From the NCBI GenBank assembly GCA_947175875.1, contig CAMWON010000005.1, positions 1 through 64,000 of the forward strand: DNA of 64,000 bases, read 5' to 3'. How positions within the stretch are numbered: the stretch's first letter is position 1; every line of letters starts with the position of its first letter. The DNA comes from an uncultured Alphaproteobacteria bacterium (GTDB taxonomy: Bacteria; Pseudomonadota; Alphaproteobacteria; Rs-D84). A program made the position numbers and the translations under genes. Under the pieces are notes generated by a model, which was not told where the DNA came from, did not search any database, and saw nothing but the letters and a program-made list of their open reading frames with translations. This document shows positions 50,509 through 60,625 of the stretch, piece after piece.

Positions 50509-51219
50509 ATGAAACGTAGCGGATTAATTACAACAAAAATAGGAATGACGCGTCTGTATGACGACGCGGGGGCGGCCCATGCGGTGACGGTCCTGGCGGT
50601 CGGCGATTGTACAGTTATCGGAAATCGTACGGCGGACAAGAACGGTTATATCGCAAATATCGTGGGTATGCGCGAAGCCAAGGCTAAACATATTGCAAAA
50701 CCCCAGGCGGTCGCAGCAGAAAAGGCGGGTGTTAAACCATTCCGCAAGGTTGTTGAATTCCGCGTATCCGAAGATTGCGTTATCCCGGTGGGAACAGCGC
50801 TGAATGCAGAACATTTTGTTGCCGGCCAATTTGTTGATGTTCAGGCGACAAGCAAGGGTAAGGGATTCCAGGGCGCGATGAAGCGTCATAATTTCGGCGG
50901 TAAAGAAGCGACACACGGTGTTTTGAAGGCGCATCGTTCCATCGGTGGTACGGGTATGCGTGAATGGCCGGGTCGTGTTCTGAAAGGCAAAAAGATGGCC
51001 GGTCAGATGGGTAATGAAACCGTTACGGTTCAGAACCTGAAAGTCTTTGGCACAGATGCGGCGGATAACTTGATTTTCGTCGAAGGTGCAGTTCCGGGTG
51101 CAAACGGCACATTCGTATTGGTAACCGATGCGATTAAGAAGGAACATAAAGACCTGCCGATGCCGACAAAAATGGCTGAAACAGCAAAAGCAACCGAAGC
51201 AGAAGCTGTTGCGGAATAA
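50509..51219 (+). CDS. rplC: 50S ribosomal protein L3
   Basis: SKGKGFQGAMKRHNFGG. Confidence 0.96.
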   Translation: MKRSGLITTKIGMTRLYDDAGAAHAVTVLAVGDCTVIGNRTADKNGYIANIVGMREAKAKHIAKPQAVAAEKAGVKPFRKVVEFRVSEDCVIPVGTALNAEHFVAGQFVDVQATSKGKGFQGAMKRHNFGGKEATHGVLKAHRSIGGTGMREWPGRVLKGKKMAGQMGNETVTVQNLKVFGTDAADNLIFVEGAVPGANGTFVLVTDAIKKEHKDLPMPTKMAETAKATEAEAVAE

Positions 51220-51249
51220 TAACAGCGACAGAAGAGTAAGGTGAATAAA

Positions 51250-51870
51250 ATGCAAATAGATATTGTAAATTTTGATGGAAAATCGGTCGGCAAAGTTGAA
51301 CTGTCGGACCAGATATTCGGTTTGGAACCCCGTGCGGACATCTTGCATCGCGTTGTTACATGGCAGCGCGCCAAGTCTCGCGCCGGTACACATGCGGTAA
51401 AGACCGTATCTGATGTCGAAGGCAGCGGCAAGAAAGCTTTCAAGCAGAAAAAGACGGGTAATGCACGCCAGGGTGAAAAATATAATGTTCACATGCGTGG
51501 CGGTGGTGTTGTTCATGGACCGGTTGTACGCGACCACTCTATTGACCTGCCGAAAAAAGTACGCGCATTGGGCTTGAAAATGGCTCTGTCGTCCAAAATG
51601 AAAGAGGGCAGCTTGGTTGTTATCGACTCTGAAAAGTTGTCGGCGGCAAAAACGGGTGCTTTCGCGAAACAGCTGAAAAAACTGAATCTGACATCGGCGT
51701 TGTTTGTCGGTGCAGACAGCTTGGACGAAAACTTCAAGAAATCTGCGGCAAATATCGCCAATGTTGATGCGTTGCCGACGATTGGTCTGAATGTTTTGGA
51801 TATTCTGAAGCATGAAAAATTGGTTTTGACAGCCGACGCGGTCAAAGCGGTAGAAGCAAGATTGGCATAA
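51250..51870 (+). CDS. rplD: 50S ribosomal protein L4
   Basis: L4 signature region QKKTGNARQG. Confidence 0.94.
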   Translation: MQIDIVNFDGKSVGKVELSDQIFGLEPRADILHRVVTWQRAKSRAGTHAVKTVSDVEGSGKKAFKQKKTGNARQGEKYNVHMRGGGVVHGPVVRDHSIDLPKKVRALGLKMALSSKMKEGSLVVIDSEKLSAAKTGAFAKQLKKLNLTSALFVGADSLDENFKKSAANIANVDALPTIGLNVLDILKHEKLVLTADAVKAVEARLA

Positions 51871-51889
51871 TTAAACAAGGGTCAATGAA

Positions 51890-52222
51890 ATGGCAGAAAA
51901 AAAAGTTAGTACAGAGAAAAAAATCGTTGCGACCGCTGGTACTTATGGTATACTGCGTCGTCCGATAATCTCGGAAAAGGCAGCAAAACTGTCTGAAAAC
52001 AACAGCGTGGCTTTCGAAGTTGCGATTGAAGCGACCAAGGAAGACGTTGCTCGTGCCGTTCAGGCCATCTACAATGTAAAGCCGACCAAGGTTAACATTG
52101 TGGTGACAAAAGGGAAGGTTAAAACTTTCCGTGGACGCAGCACAGGCACACAGCGCACTGTTAAAAAGGCATATGTGTCCTTGCCGGCAGATGCAAAATT
52201 GGATTTGTCCGCAAACATATAA
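51890..52222 (+). CDS. rplW: 50S ribosomal protein L23
   Basis: LRRPIISEKAAKLSENN. Confidence 0.95.
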   Translation: MAEKKVSTEKKIVATAGTYGILRRPIISEKAAKLSENNSVAFEVAIEATKEDVARAVQAIYNVKPTKVNIVVTKGKVKTFRGRSTGTQRTVKKAYVSLPADAKLDLSANI

Positions 52223-52296
52223 TAATTGAACCGTTCTGGCAGAGAATCCGGATTTCTGGACGTTAGTGTCAGAACAGAAACAAAGGTAAGAAAAAA

Positions 52297-53130
52297 ATGG
52301 CATTAAAGCATTATAAGCCGAATACGCCGGGTATGCGCGGGTTAACACAGGTTGACCGCAGTGAATTGCACCGCGGCGCGCCGGAAAAATCGCTGACCGT
52401 TGGTTTGAAGTCCAAGGGTGGTCGCAATAATTTCGGCCATGTGACTGTTATGCATCAGGGCGGCGGTCACAAACGTAAATATCGTTTGATTGATTTTAAT
52501 CGTAAAAAGACCGGTATTCCGGCAACTGTTGTTCGCCTGGAATACGATCCGAACCGTACCGCTTTTATCGCATTGATTGAATATACCGACGGCGTTCGCT
52601 CCTATATCTTGGCGCCGCGCGATTTGAAGGTTGGTGATACGGTTATCTCCGGCGCACGTGAAGACATCAAGCCGGGTAATGCAATGCCTTTGAAGAATAT
52701 GCCGATTGGTACAATCGTGCACAACGTCGAACTGAAACCGGGTGCCGGCGGTCAGTTGGCGCGCAGTGCCGGTTGCTATGCCCAGTTGATGGGTAAAGAC
52801 GGCGTATATGCCCAGATTAAGATGAACAGCGGTGAGTTGCGCAAGGTTCATTCGGACTGTCTGGCGACAGTGGGCAGCGTTTCGAACCCGGACCAGCGTA
52901 ATGTTAACCTGGGTAAGGCGGGTCGTGCACGCTGGTTGGGTATCCGTCCGTCCGTCCGCGGTATGGCGATGAACCCGAACGATCACCCGATGGGTGGTGG
53001 TAACGGTCACTCGAAGGGTCACGAACCTGTATCTCGTACAGGTATTCCGGCCAAGGGTTACCGCACTCGTAGCAACAAGCGCACTGCTAAGATGATTATC
53101 CGCAGCAGACATTTGGCAAAGAAGAAATAA
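52297..53130 (+). CDS. rplB: 50S ribosomal protein L2
   Basis: [26 protein letters not shown]. Confidence 0.97.
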   Translation: MALKHYKPNTPGMRGLTQVDRSELHRGAPEKSLTVGLKSKGGRNNFGHVTVMHQGGGHKRKYRLIDFNRKKTGIPATVVRLEYDPNRTAFIALIEYTDGVRSYILAPRDLKVGDTVISGAREDIKPGNAMPLKNMPIGTIVHNVELKPGAGGQLARSAGCYAQLMGKDGVYAQIKMNSGELRKVHSDCLATVGSVSNPDQRNVNLGKAGRARWLGIRPSVRGMAMNPNDHPMGGGNGHSKGHEPVSRTGIPAKGYRTRSNKRTAKMIIRSRHLAKKK

Positions 53131-53188
53131 TAAAATAGGCCGGTAGCCTATATGGATGCCGGCCAAAGACAAAAAAACGGAGTTATTA

Positions 53189-53473
53189 ATGTCTCGTTCA
53201 GTTTGGAAAGGTCCTTATGTTCATCCCTCCGTCTTAAAGAAGACGGCTGCGGCGAATGAAAAGAATGACCACAAGCCGATAAAAACCTGGTCTCGTGGCA
53301 GCACGATTGTTCCCCCGATGGTTGGGTTGACCTTTGAAGTTCACAATGGCAATAAATTTATCCCGGTTGCAATCAGTGAAGACATGATTGGCCACAAATT
53401 GGGTGAATTTGCGCCGACACGTACGTTCAAAGGCCACGCCGCAAACAAGAAAGCCGCGGCAGGCAAGAAATAA
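53189..53473 (+). CDS. rpsS: 30S ribosomal protein S19
   Basis: [17 protein letters not shown]. Confidence 0.96.
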   Translation: MSRSVWKGPYVHPSVLKKTAAANEKNDHKPIKTWSRGSTIVPPMVGLTFEVHNGNKFIPVAISEDMIGHKLGEFAPTRTFKGHAANKKAAAGKK

Positions 53474-53485
53474 AGGTAAGCAGTT

Positions 53486-53890
53486 ATGACAACGACAAGA
53501 TATGGAATTAAAGAGAATCAGGTTCGTGCCTTTAACAAAATGATCCGCATCAGCCACCAGAAGTTGAACCTGGTGTGCGACATGGTTCGCGGACTGCCGG
53601 TAGAGCGCGCGGTTGATGTCTTGAAATTTTCGAAGAAACGCGTTTCCGGTGAAGTTCTGAAAACTTTGCTGTCCGCGGTCGCCAATGCAGAACACAACAA
53701 GAATCTGCCGGTCGACAGCCTGTTCATCAAAGAAATTTGGTGCGGCAAAGCGCTGACTATGAAACGTATTATGGCCGGTCCGCGCGGTAGTGCGCGTCCG
53801 ATTTTGAAGCCGTTCTCGAATCTGACTATTGTGTTGGAATCGGGTGTGGCGCCGACCAAGAAAGCGAAAAAAGAAGCAAAAGCAAAATAA
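53486..53890 (+). CDS. rplV: 50S ribosomal protein L22
   Basis: L22 sequence between rpsS and rpsC. Confidence 0.94.
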   Translation: MTTTRYGIKENQVRAFNKMIRISHQKLNLVCDMVRGLPVERAVDVLKFSKKRVSGEVLKTLLSAVANAEHNKNLPVDSLFIKEIWCGKALTMKRIMAGPRGSARPILKPFSNLTIVLESGVAPTKKAKKEAKAK

Positions 53891-53978
53891 TAAAGCCAGG
53901 GAACGTGGTATGGAGCAATCCTGAATAAAACCTATATGGTTTCAAGAACACGGACCCTTAAAATAAGGAAAAAAGAAA

Positions 53979-54680
53979 ATGGGACAGAAAGTATCGCCAA
54001 TTTCACAGCGTCTGGGTATTAACAAGATTACAGACTCGCGCTGGATTGCCGGCAAAAAAGATTATGCCGCATTGGTTGCCGAGGATATTAAAATCCGTAA
54101 ATTTATTGAAAAGAAACTGAAGAAAGCCGGTCTGGCAAAAGTTGTTGTCGAACGCTTTGCCAAGAAAGTCGTTGTGACAATTCACACATCTCGTCCGGGT
54201 ATGATTATCGGTAAGAACGGTGCGGATATCGAGGCTTTGCGCAATGATATCAAGAAATTGGTTAAGAATGACCAGGTTGTTGTGAACATTTATGAAGTTC
54301 GCCGTCCTGATTTGAATGCCCAGTTGGTCGCGCAGAACATGGCTCAGCAGATTGAAGGTCGTGTATCGCCGAAGCGCGCCATGAAGAAAGCTGTTCAGAA
54401 TGCCCAGAAAGCGGGCGCACAGGGTATCAAGGTTATGTGCTCTGGTCGACTGAACGGTGCGGAAATCGCGCGCAGCGAACAAATCCGCGAAGGACGTATT
54501 CCGTTGCACACATTGCGTGCGGACATCGACTATGCGTCCATTCAGGCGAAAACGACATATGGTGTTATCGGTGTAAAAGTTTGGATTTATACCGGCGATG
54601 TCGTGAACAAGGAAAAGCTGGCGTCTGAAATGGCGAGACCCGCCGAATATGCCGGCAGCAGCGAAAGAAAGAGCAAGTAA
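53979..54680 (+). CDS. rpsC: 30S ribosomal protein S3
   Basis: MGQKVSPISQRLGINK; KH domain. Confidence 0.96.
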   Translation: MGQKVSPISQRLGINKITDSRWIAGKKDYAALVAEDIKIRKFIEKKLKKAGLAKVVVERFAKKVVVTIHTSRPGMIIGKNGADIEALRNDIKKLVKNDQVVVNIYEVRRPDLNAQLVAQNMAQQIEGRVSPKRAMKKAVQNAQKAGAQGIKVMCSGRLNGAEIARSEQIREGRIPLHTLRADIDYASIQAKTTYGVIGVKVWIYTGDVVNKEKLASEMARPAEYAGSSERKSK

Positions 54681-54746
54681 TTTTTGTCGGCGCCTATATG
54701 GGGCCGGGGAAACAAAAATTGAAAAAGTAATAAAAGGTAGTTAATT

Positions 54747-55160
54747 ATGTTGATGCCAACAAAAACAAAATTTCGCAAACAGCACAAAGGCCGCATTCAT
54801 GGTACGGCCAAAGGTGGTAGCGAATTGGCGTTCGGTTCTTTCGGACTGAAAGCTATGACTCCGGAACGCGTGACAGCCCGTCAGATCGAAGCGGCGCGTC
54901 GTGCAATCACACGTCACATGAAACGTATGGGTAAGCTGTGGATTCGCGTATTCCCAGATGTTCCGGTAACAAAGAAACCTGCCGAAGTTCGTATGGGTAA
55001 AGGTAAGGGTGCGGTTGAATACTGGATTTGCCGTGTAAAGCCGGGCCGCATCATGTTCGAACTGGACGGTGTAAAGCCTGAAATCGCATACGAAGCGTTC
55101 GCATTGGCGGCGGCAAAATTGCCGGTAAAGACAAAGATTGTTGAACGTAAGGTTAACTAA
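54747..55160 (+). CDS. rplP: 50S ribosomal protein L16
   Basis: [19 protein letters not shown]. Confidence 0.96.
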   Translation: MLMPTKTKFRKQHKGRIHGTAKGGSELAFGSFGLKAMTPERVTARQIEAARRAITRHMKRMGKLWIRVFPDVPVTKKPAEVRMGKGKGAVEYWICRVKPGRIMFELDGVKPEIAYEAFALAAAKLPVKTKIVERKVN

Positions 55161-55207
55161 TAGAGGATTGCATTTTCTGGTAAGAGGGTGCAAAAAAGGT
55201 AGCTAAG

Positions 55208-55402
55208 ATGGCAGACAAGAAAGTTGAAAAAGAATCTTTGACGGTGGAAGCTTTGCAAAGCAAACTGGTTGATTTGAAGAAAGAACAGATGAACCAGCGC
55301 TTCCAGCATGCCGCGGGCCAGATGCCGAAAACACATGTTATTCGTCAGACCCGTCGTGAAATTGCGCGCGTCAAAACAAAGCTGAATGCAGCAAAAAAAT
55401 AA
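55208..55402 (+). CDS. rpmC: 50S ribosomal protein L29
   Basis: Position and RQTRREIARVKTKLN. Confidence 0.92.
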   Translation: MADKKVEKESLTVEALQSKLVDLKKEQMNQRFQHAAGQMPKTHVIRQTRREIARVKTKLNAAKK

Positions 55403-55555
55403 AAATTGCTGATTTTGGTTGATATTTTTAATTTTTTAGATATCATATGCCGAAATCGGTTAAAAAAACAAGTAAATTGACCGTCGGGTCTGGTTGCATG
55501 GCTTGCGCTGTGACGGCCGGAAACTGGGGGTTAAAACAGGTAAGGGACATAAGTT

Positions 55556-55825
55556 ATGCCAAGACGTATACTGCAGGGAACAGTTAAAAGTACAGCAAAC
55601 GACAAAACGGTTGTCGTTGAAGTGGAACGTCGTTTCCGCCACCCGCTGTATGGTAAGTTCGTGAAGCAGAATAAAAAGTACAAGGCGCACGATGAAAACA
55701 ACGAATTCAAAGTTGGCGACATTGTTGCGATTGAAGAACATCGTCCGATTTCCAAGACAAAATCTTGGGTCGTAAAGGGGCGCGTCGGCGTTTCCAAGAA
55801 CGATGATGTTGAAGTAGTGGACTAA
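55556..55825 (+). CDS. rpsQ: 30S ribosomal protein S17
   Basis: [27 protein letters not shown]. Confidence 0.95.
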   Translation: MPRRILQGTVKSTANDKTVVVEVERRFRHPLYGKFVKQNKKYKAHDENNEFKVGDIVAIEEHRPISKTKSWVVKGRVGVSKNDDVEVVD

Positions 55826-55939
55826 AAGACTCACGGGTTCTTTGAGGTTGCGGTGTCCGGGAATGGGGACGCGGCAACAGTCGGGACCCATAACAAAGCG
55901 GCGGGGGATTGCCCTGCTTGCAGGATATAGGGTAAAAAA

Positions 55940-56314
55940 ATGATTCAGAATGAAACAGTTATGACGGTTGCGGATAACTCTGGTGCGCGCAAAGCGATGT
56001 GCATCAAAGTTTTGGGCGGTTCTCATCGCCGTTATGCAACAGTTGGCGACAAAATCGTCGTTGCCATCAAGGAAGCGATTCCGCGCGGCAAGGTTCAGAA
56101 AGGTACGGTTCAGCGTGCGATTATCGTTCGTACAAAGTTCCCGGTAAAGCGTCCGGACGGTTCTATTATCCGTTTCGACGACAATGCGGTTGTTTTGATT
56201 AACAAAAACAACTTTGAACCGATTGGAACACGTATTTTTGGGCCGATTGCCCGTGAAGTACGTCGTAAATACGATGTTCAGAAGATTGTCTCCTTGGCCC
56301 CAGAGGTAATATAA
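55940..56314 (+). CDS. rplN: 50S ribosomal protein L14
   Basis: [27 protein letters not shown]. Confidence 0.96.
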   Translation: MIQNETVMTVADNSGARKAMCIKVLGGSHRRYATVGDKIVVAIKEAIPRGKVQKGTVQRAIIVRTKFPVKRPDGSIIRFDDNAVVLINKNNFEPIGTRIFGPIAREVRRKYDVQKIVSLAPEVI

Positions 56315-56355
56315 TATTGGCCGACAGGTAAATATAAAGATAAAAGGCGAGTAAA

Positions 56356-56658
56356 ATGAAAATAAAGAAAGGCGACGAAGTCGTAGTTATCTCCGGGAAA
56401 TACAAGGGCGTCAAAGGCAAAGTGCTGGAGGCGCGTCCGACAGAATCCCGCGTTGTTGTAGAGGGTGTGAACCGCCGCAAATGGCACATCAAACCCACGC
56501 AAGAACAGCCCGGCCACATCATTGACCGCGAAGCACCGGTTCACGTATCCAATGTTGCACTGATTGACCCGAAAACAAAAAAGGCCACACGTGCGGGATA
56601 CAAGATTGAACAGGGTAAAAAAGTTCGCGTTGCAAAGAAATCCGGGGCTGAAATATAA
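56356..56658 (+). CDS. rplX: 50S ribosomal protein L24
   Basis: [23 protein letters not shown]. Confidence 0.95.
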   Translation: MKIKKGDEVVVISGKYKGVKGKVLEARPTESRVVVEGVNRRKWHIKPTQEQPGHIIDREAPVHVSNVALIDPKTKKATRAGYKIEQGKKVRVAKKSGAEI

Positions 56659-56704
56659 GAATGGTTTCCCGCTGTTACGGGAAAGAAACTGTAAGGAATA
56701 AAAA

Positions 56705-57250
56705 ATGCAAAGCAGATTGCGTGAAATTTATGAAAAAAACATTGTGCCGGAACTGGTAAAAGAATTCGGTTATAAAAATCCGATGGAAGTTCCGAAGCTG
56801 ACAAAAATCGTATTGAACATGGGTGTCGGCGAAGCGGTTTCCGATAAAAAGAAACTGGATTCCGCGGCGGCGGATCTGACGGCCATTGCGGCGCAGAAGT
56901 CCGTTATCACCCGTGCAAAGAAATCCATCGCGACATACCGTCTGCGTGAAGGTCAGCCTATCGGTACCAAGGTTACACTGCGTGGTAAAAGAATGTATGA
57001 CTTCCTGGACAAGCTGATTACGGTTGCATTGCCGCGCGTAAAGGACTTTCGCGGTTTGTCGAAATCCAAGTTCGACGGTCGTGGAAACTATGCCTTTGGT
57101 ATCAAGGAACATCTGATTTTCCCGGAAATCTCGGTTGACAAGATTGATGCTATCCGTGGTATGGATATTGTTATCGCCACAAGCGCGAAGACAGACGATG
57201 AAGCACGCGCGTTGCTGACAAAAATCGGTCTGCCGTTGGTATTGAAATAA
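56705..57250 (+). CDS. rplE: 50S ribosomal protein L5
   Basis: [40 protein letters not shown]. Confidence 0.96.
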   Translation: MQSRLREIYEKNIVPELVKEFGYKNPMEVPKLTKIVLNMGVGEAVSDKKKLDSAAADLTAIAAQKSVITRAKKSIATYRLREGQPIGTKVTLRGKRMYDFLDKLITVALPRVKDFRGLSKSKFDGRGNYAFGIKEHLIFPEISVDKIDAIRGMDIVIATSAKTDDEARALLTKIGLPLVLK

Positions 57251-57268
57251 TAAGAGTAAGGAAAAAAA

Positions 57269-57571
57269 ATGGCTAAGTTAGCGTTGATAAACAAACAGAA
57301 AAGACGTGAAAAACTGGTCGCGCAGTATGCCAAAAAGCATGATGCGATTAAGGCCAAAATGTCCGTCAATGCCACGCCTGATGAACGCATGGAAGCGATG
57401 AAAAAGCTGGCAAAACTGCCGCGCAATGCGAATGCTACGCGTTTGCGCAATCGTTGTTCGGTTACGGGACGTTCCCGCGGTTTTTCGCGTATGTTCGGTC
57501 TGTGCCGTCAGCAGGTTCGTACAATGGCGTCCGAAGGCAAACTGCCGGGCGTACGCAAGTCGAGCTGGTAA
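57269..57571 (+). CDS. rpsN: 30S ribosomal protein S14
   Basis: NRCSVTGRSRGFSRMFGLCRQQVR. Confidence 0.95.
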   Translation: MAKLALINKQKRREKLVAQYAKKHDAIKAKMSVNATPDERMEAMKKLAKLPRNANATRLRNRCSVTGRSRGFSRMFGLCRQQVRTMASEGKLPGVRKSSW

Positions 57572-57642
57572 AAACAAAACAAGCGCAGCTGTGGACAATG
57601 CAGCTGTATGAGCCGGCTTGTCCGGCACAATAGGAGTAAAAG

Positions 57643-58041
57643 ATGTCATTATCACACCCAATTGGAGATATGGTGACCCGCATTCGCAACGGGCAGAATG
57701 CTGGTAAAGAAACCATCACCGTTCCGGCCAGCAATCTGCGCGCCGCGGTTTTGTCCGTACTGAAAGACGAAGGTTTTATTACTGATTTTCGCAAAGAAAA
57801 CATTGACGAACATCGTTCCAATTTAGTCGTTGAGCTGAAATATGTCGGCGGCAACGGCGCAATTCAGGAAATTTCCGTAGTATCCAAACCCGGTCGCCGT
57901 GTTTATTCCGGCAGTGCAAAGATGCCGAAGGTTTTGAATGGACTGGGTATTGCTATCGTATCCACGCCCAACGGCGTAATGACTGACCACAAAGCGCGCC
58001 TGATGAATGTCGGCGGTGAAGTATTGTGCAAGGTTATCTAA
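57643..58041 (+). CDS. rpsH: 30S ribosomal protein S8
   Basis: HPIGDMVTRIRNGQNAGKE. Confidence 0.95.
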   Translation: MSLSHPIGDMVTRIRNGQNAGKETITVPASNLRAAVLSVLKDEGFITDFRKENIDEHRSNLVVELKYVGGNGAIQEISVVSKPGRRVYSGSAKMPKVLNGLGIAIVSTPNGVMTDHKARLMNVGGEVLCKVI

Positions 58042-58060
58042 TTGAAGTGAGGAACAAGTT

Positions 58061-58612
58061 ATGTCTCGTGCAGGAAAATATCCAGTAAAAATCCAGGACG
58101 GCGTTTCGGTTGAAATTGCGAGCGACGTGCTGGTTGTAAAAGGCCCGAAGGGCGAAATTAAGCTGCCGTTGAATACCAAACATTCCGGTTTGGTTGACGT
58201 CAAGATTGAAGACGGCCATGTTGTAATCAATCCGAAGGATGCCGAAGACAAGACGTCGCGCGCAATGTGGGGAACAATGGCCCGCAATGTTCGCGCCGCG
58301 ATTGAAGGTGTGTCGAACGGTTTCCAGAAAGCCATGTACATGAAGGGCGTCGGTTATAAGGCATCTGTAAAGGGCAACGATTTGGTTTTGGTTGCGGGTT
58401 ATTCTCATGATGTAATTATGCCGATTCCGGCCGGTCTGACGGTTCAGATGGGCGATGCGCCGACTGAATTTACAATCAGCGGTGTTGACAAGTGCCTGGT
58501 TGGCCAGTTTGCCGACAAGGTTCACAAGGTTCGTAAAGCGGATCCGTACAAGGGCAAAGGCATCTTCTATAAGGGCGAAAAAATCCGCCGCAAGGAAGGT
58601 AAAAAGAAATAA
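58061..58612 (+). CDS. rplF: 50S ribosomal protein L6
   Basis: L6 sequence; terminal ADPYKGKGIFYKGEKIRRKEGKKK. Confidence 0.95.
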   Translation: MSRAGKYPVKIQDGVSVEIASDVLVVKGPKGEIKLPLNTKHSGLVDVKIEDGHVVINPKDAEDKTSRAMWGTMARNVRAAIEGVSNGFQKAMYMKGVGYKASVKGNDLVLVAGYSHDVIMPIPAGLTVQMGDAPTEFTISGVDKCLVGQFADKVHKVRKADPYKGKGIFYKGEKIRRKEGKKK

Positions 58613-58659
58613 TAAGTAGTGATTCCCGCTGTTACGGGGATTTGAAAAGAGGAAACAAA

Positions 58660-59016
58660 ATGTTGAAACATTTGACTACAGAAGAAAGACGCACGCTGGC
58701 AAACCGCGGTGCGCTGAAAAGAAAGAACCCCGGCAAGATTCGTTTGTCGGTTAACCGCTCCGGACGTCATATCGAAATTCAGGCCATTGACGATGTTCGT
58801 GGTCACACAATTTGTGCGGCATCAAGCAAGGAAAAAGATTTCAAGGGCCAGGGCTGGAATGTTGCCGGCGCCGAAATGGTTGGCAAGGTATTTGCTGAAC
58901 GCGTTGTAAAGGCGAACATTGCAGACAACTGCTATTTTGATCGTGGCGGATATCGCTATCATGGTCGTGTAAAGGCCCTGTGCGAAGCTATTCGCGCCGG
59001 CGGCGTTAGAATTTAA
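58660..59016 (+). CDS. rplR: 50S ribosomal protein L18
   Basis: [26 protein letters not shown]. Confidence 0.95.
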   Translation: MLKHLTTEERRTLANRGALKRKNPGKIRLSVNRSGRHIEIQAIDDVRGHTICAASSKEKDFKGQGWNVAGAEMVGKVFAERVVKANIADNCYFDRGGYRYHGRVKALCEAIRAGGVRI

Positions 59017-59039
59017 TGTGAAATATACGGAGTATATAA

Positions 59040-59594
59040 ATGGCACGTTTTGATGATAAAAAATTGCAGACGGATAACTTGGTAGATAAACTGGTTTCTA
59101 TCAATCGCGTCTCGAAAACAGTTAAGGGCGGCCGCAACATGTCTTTCTCGGCATTGGTTGTGGTTGGCGACAAGGCCGGTCGTGTAGGTTTTGGCAAGGG
59201 TAAGGCGCTGGAAGTACAGAGTGCTGTTCAGAAAGCAACAAAGGCCGCCAAAGCGAAAATGATTCGCGTTCCGCTGAAAGAAGGTCGTACATTGCACCAT
59301 GACAGTGCGGCGAAGTACGGCGCCAGCAAGTTGGTTGTTCGCAGTGCCGTTCCCGGTACCGGTATTATTGCGGGTGGTGCGTTGCGTGCGGTATTTGAAT
59401 GCCTGGGGGTTCAGGACGTTGTAGTTAAGTCCCAGGGCTCGAATAATCCGAACAACATGATTCGTGCGGCTTTCCTGGCTTTCTCTAAAATGAATTCCCC
59501 GAAGACGGTTGCGGCGCGCCGTGGCAAGTCTGTGGCTGAAATCATTGCCGGTCGTGACGGCAAGAAGCTGGAAGATGCGGCGGAAGAAAAATAA
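59040..59594 (+). CDS. rpsE: 30S ribosomal protein S5
   Basis: [36 protein letters not shown]. Confidence 0.96.
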   Translation: MARFDDKKLQTDNLVDKLVSINRVSKTVKGGRNMSFSALVVVGDKAGRVGFGKGKALEVQSAVQKATKAAKAKMIRVPLKEGRTLHHDSAAKYGASKLVVRSAVPGTGIIAGGALRAVFECLGVQDVVVKSQGSNNPNNMIRAAFLAFSKMNSPKTVAARRGKSVAEIIAGRDGKKLEDAAEEK

Positions 59595-59618
59595 CGCTAA
59601 GAAACGGAGTACTTTGTT

Positions 59619-59798
59619 ATGTCTAAAATAGTTGTAAAGCAAGTAAAAAGCCTGATTGGGCGCCCGGAATCTCAGCGCAAAATTATTGCCGCATTGGGTT
59701 TGGGCCGTATTGGTAAAACAAAAGAACTGGAAAATTCTCAGGTTGTACGTGGCATGATTGCCAAGGTTTCCCACCTGATTGAAGTTGTTGAACAGTAA
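59619..59798 (+). CDS. rpmD: 50S ribosomal protein L30 (absent from the ORF track, 59 aa)
   Basis: Translated by hand: MSKIVVKQVKSLIGRPESQRKIIAALGLGRIGKTKELENSQVVRGMIAKVSHLIEVVEQ. Confidence 0.93.
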   Translation: MSKIVVKQVKSLIGRPESQRKIIAALGLGRIGKTKELENSQVVRGMIAKVSHLIEVVEQ

Positions 59799-59880
59799 AT
59801 AATTATATAACCGAGTGGCGCGACACTTGTCGCGCTGCGCAAAAAGACTATATATAGTCGTAGGATAAAAGGATACAAAA

Positions 59881-60339
59881 ATGAAACTGAATGCACTGAT
59901 GGATAATTACGGCGCGCGTGAAAATGCAAAGCGCGTCGGCCGTGGTATCGGTAGCGGCATGGGCAAAACATCCGGTCGTGGTCACAAAGGTCAGAAAGCG
60001 CGCAGCGGTGCACGCAAGCAGGCGACATTCCAGGGTGGACAGATGCCGATTTTGCGTCGTTTCCCGAAATTCGGATTTAACAACCCGTTTGCAAAGGAAT
60101 ACGTCACAATCAACCTGGGCGATATTGAAAAGTTCATTGCAAGCGGCAAAATTGATGCAAAGTCCGAAATCAACATTGATTCTCTGTTGGCGGCGAAGGT
60201 AATCAACCGCAAAATGTCCGGCTTGAAAGTTTTGGCCAAGGGCGAAATCAAATCTGCGGTTAACATTATTGCCGACAAATGGTCCAAGGCGGCCGAAGCG
60301 GCGATTGTCAAAGCCGGCGGTTCTATCAAGGCGAAATAA
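59881..60339 (+). CDS. rplO: 50S ribosomal protein L15
   Basis: GRGIGSGMGKTSGRGHKGQKARSG. Confidence 0.95.
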   Translation: MKLNALMDNYGARENAKRVGRGIGSGMGKTSGRGHKGQKARSGARKQATFQGGQMPILRRFPKFGFNNPFAKEYVTINLGDIEKFIASGKIDAKSEINIDSLLAAKVINRKMSGLKVLAKGEIKSAVNIIADKWSKAAEAAIVKAGGSIKAK

Positions 60340-60605
60340 TGGTTATTACACCATCTCAATATTTAAAGTCGGCCAGGCGGGATTTTAAACTCCTGCCTGC
60401 CGATGTTTGTGATGAAATATTGGATGGTGTTATGAAGTCGGATTCAGGGGTTCAGCGTTTGGATGTGCCAGGTTATATTCCGGCGAAATACCATGCTCGT
60501 ATGCAGGCCGCATGGACGACGATGATTTATAAAATACTGTTTGCAAATGCGTCGCGTAAATACAGTCTGGTTCAGCGCCATAAAATATTGCAGAAAAGTT
60601 TATAA
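60339..60605 (+). CDS. hypothetical 88-aa protein inserted between rplO and secY
   Basis: ATG overlaps the rplO stop (taATG); no family recognised. Confidence 0.65.
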   Translation: MVITPSQYLKSARRDFKLLPADVCDEILDGVMKSDSGVQRLDVPGYIPAKYHARMQAAWTTMIYKILFANASRKYSLVQRHKILQKSL

Positions 60606-60625
60606 GGTAGCGGAGAGATAAACGA

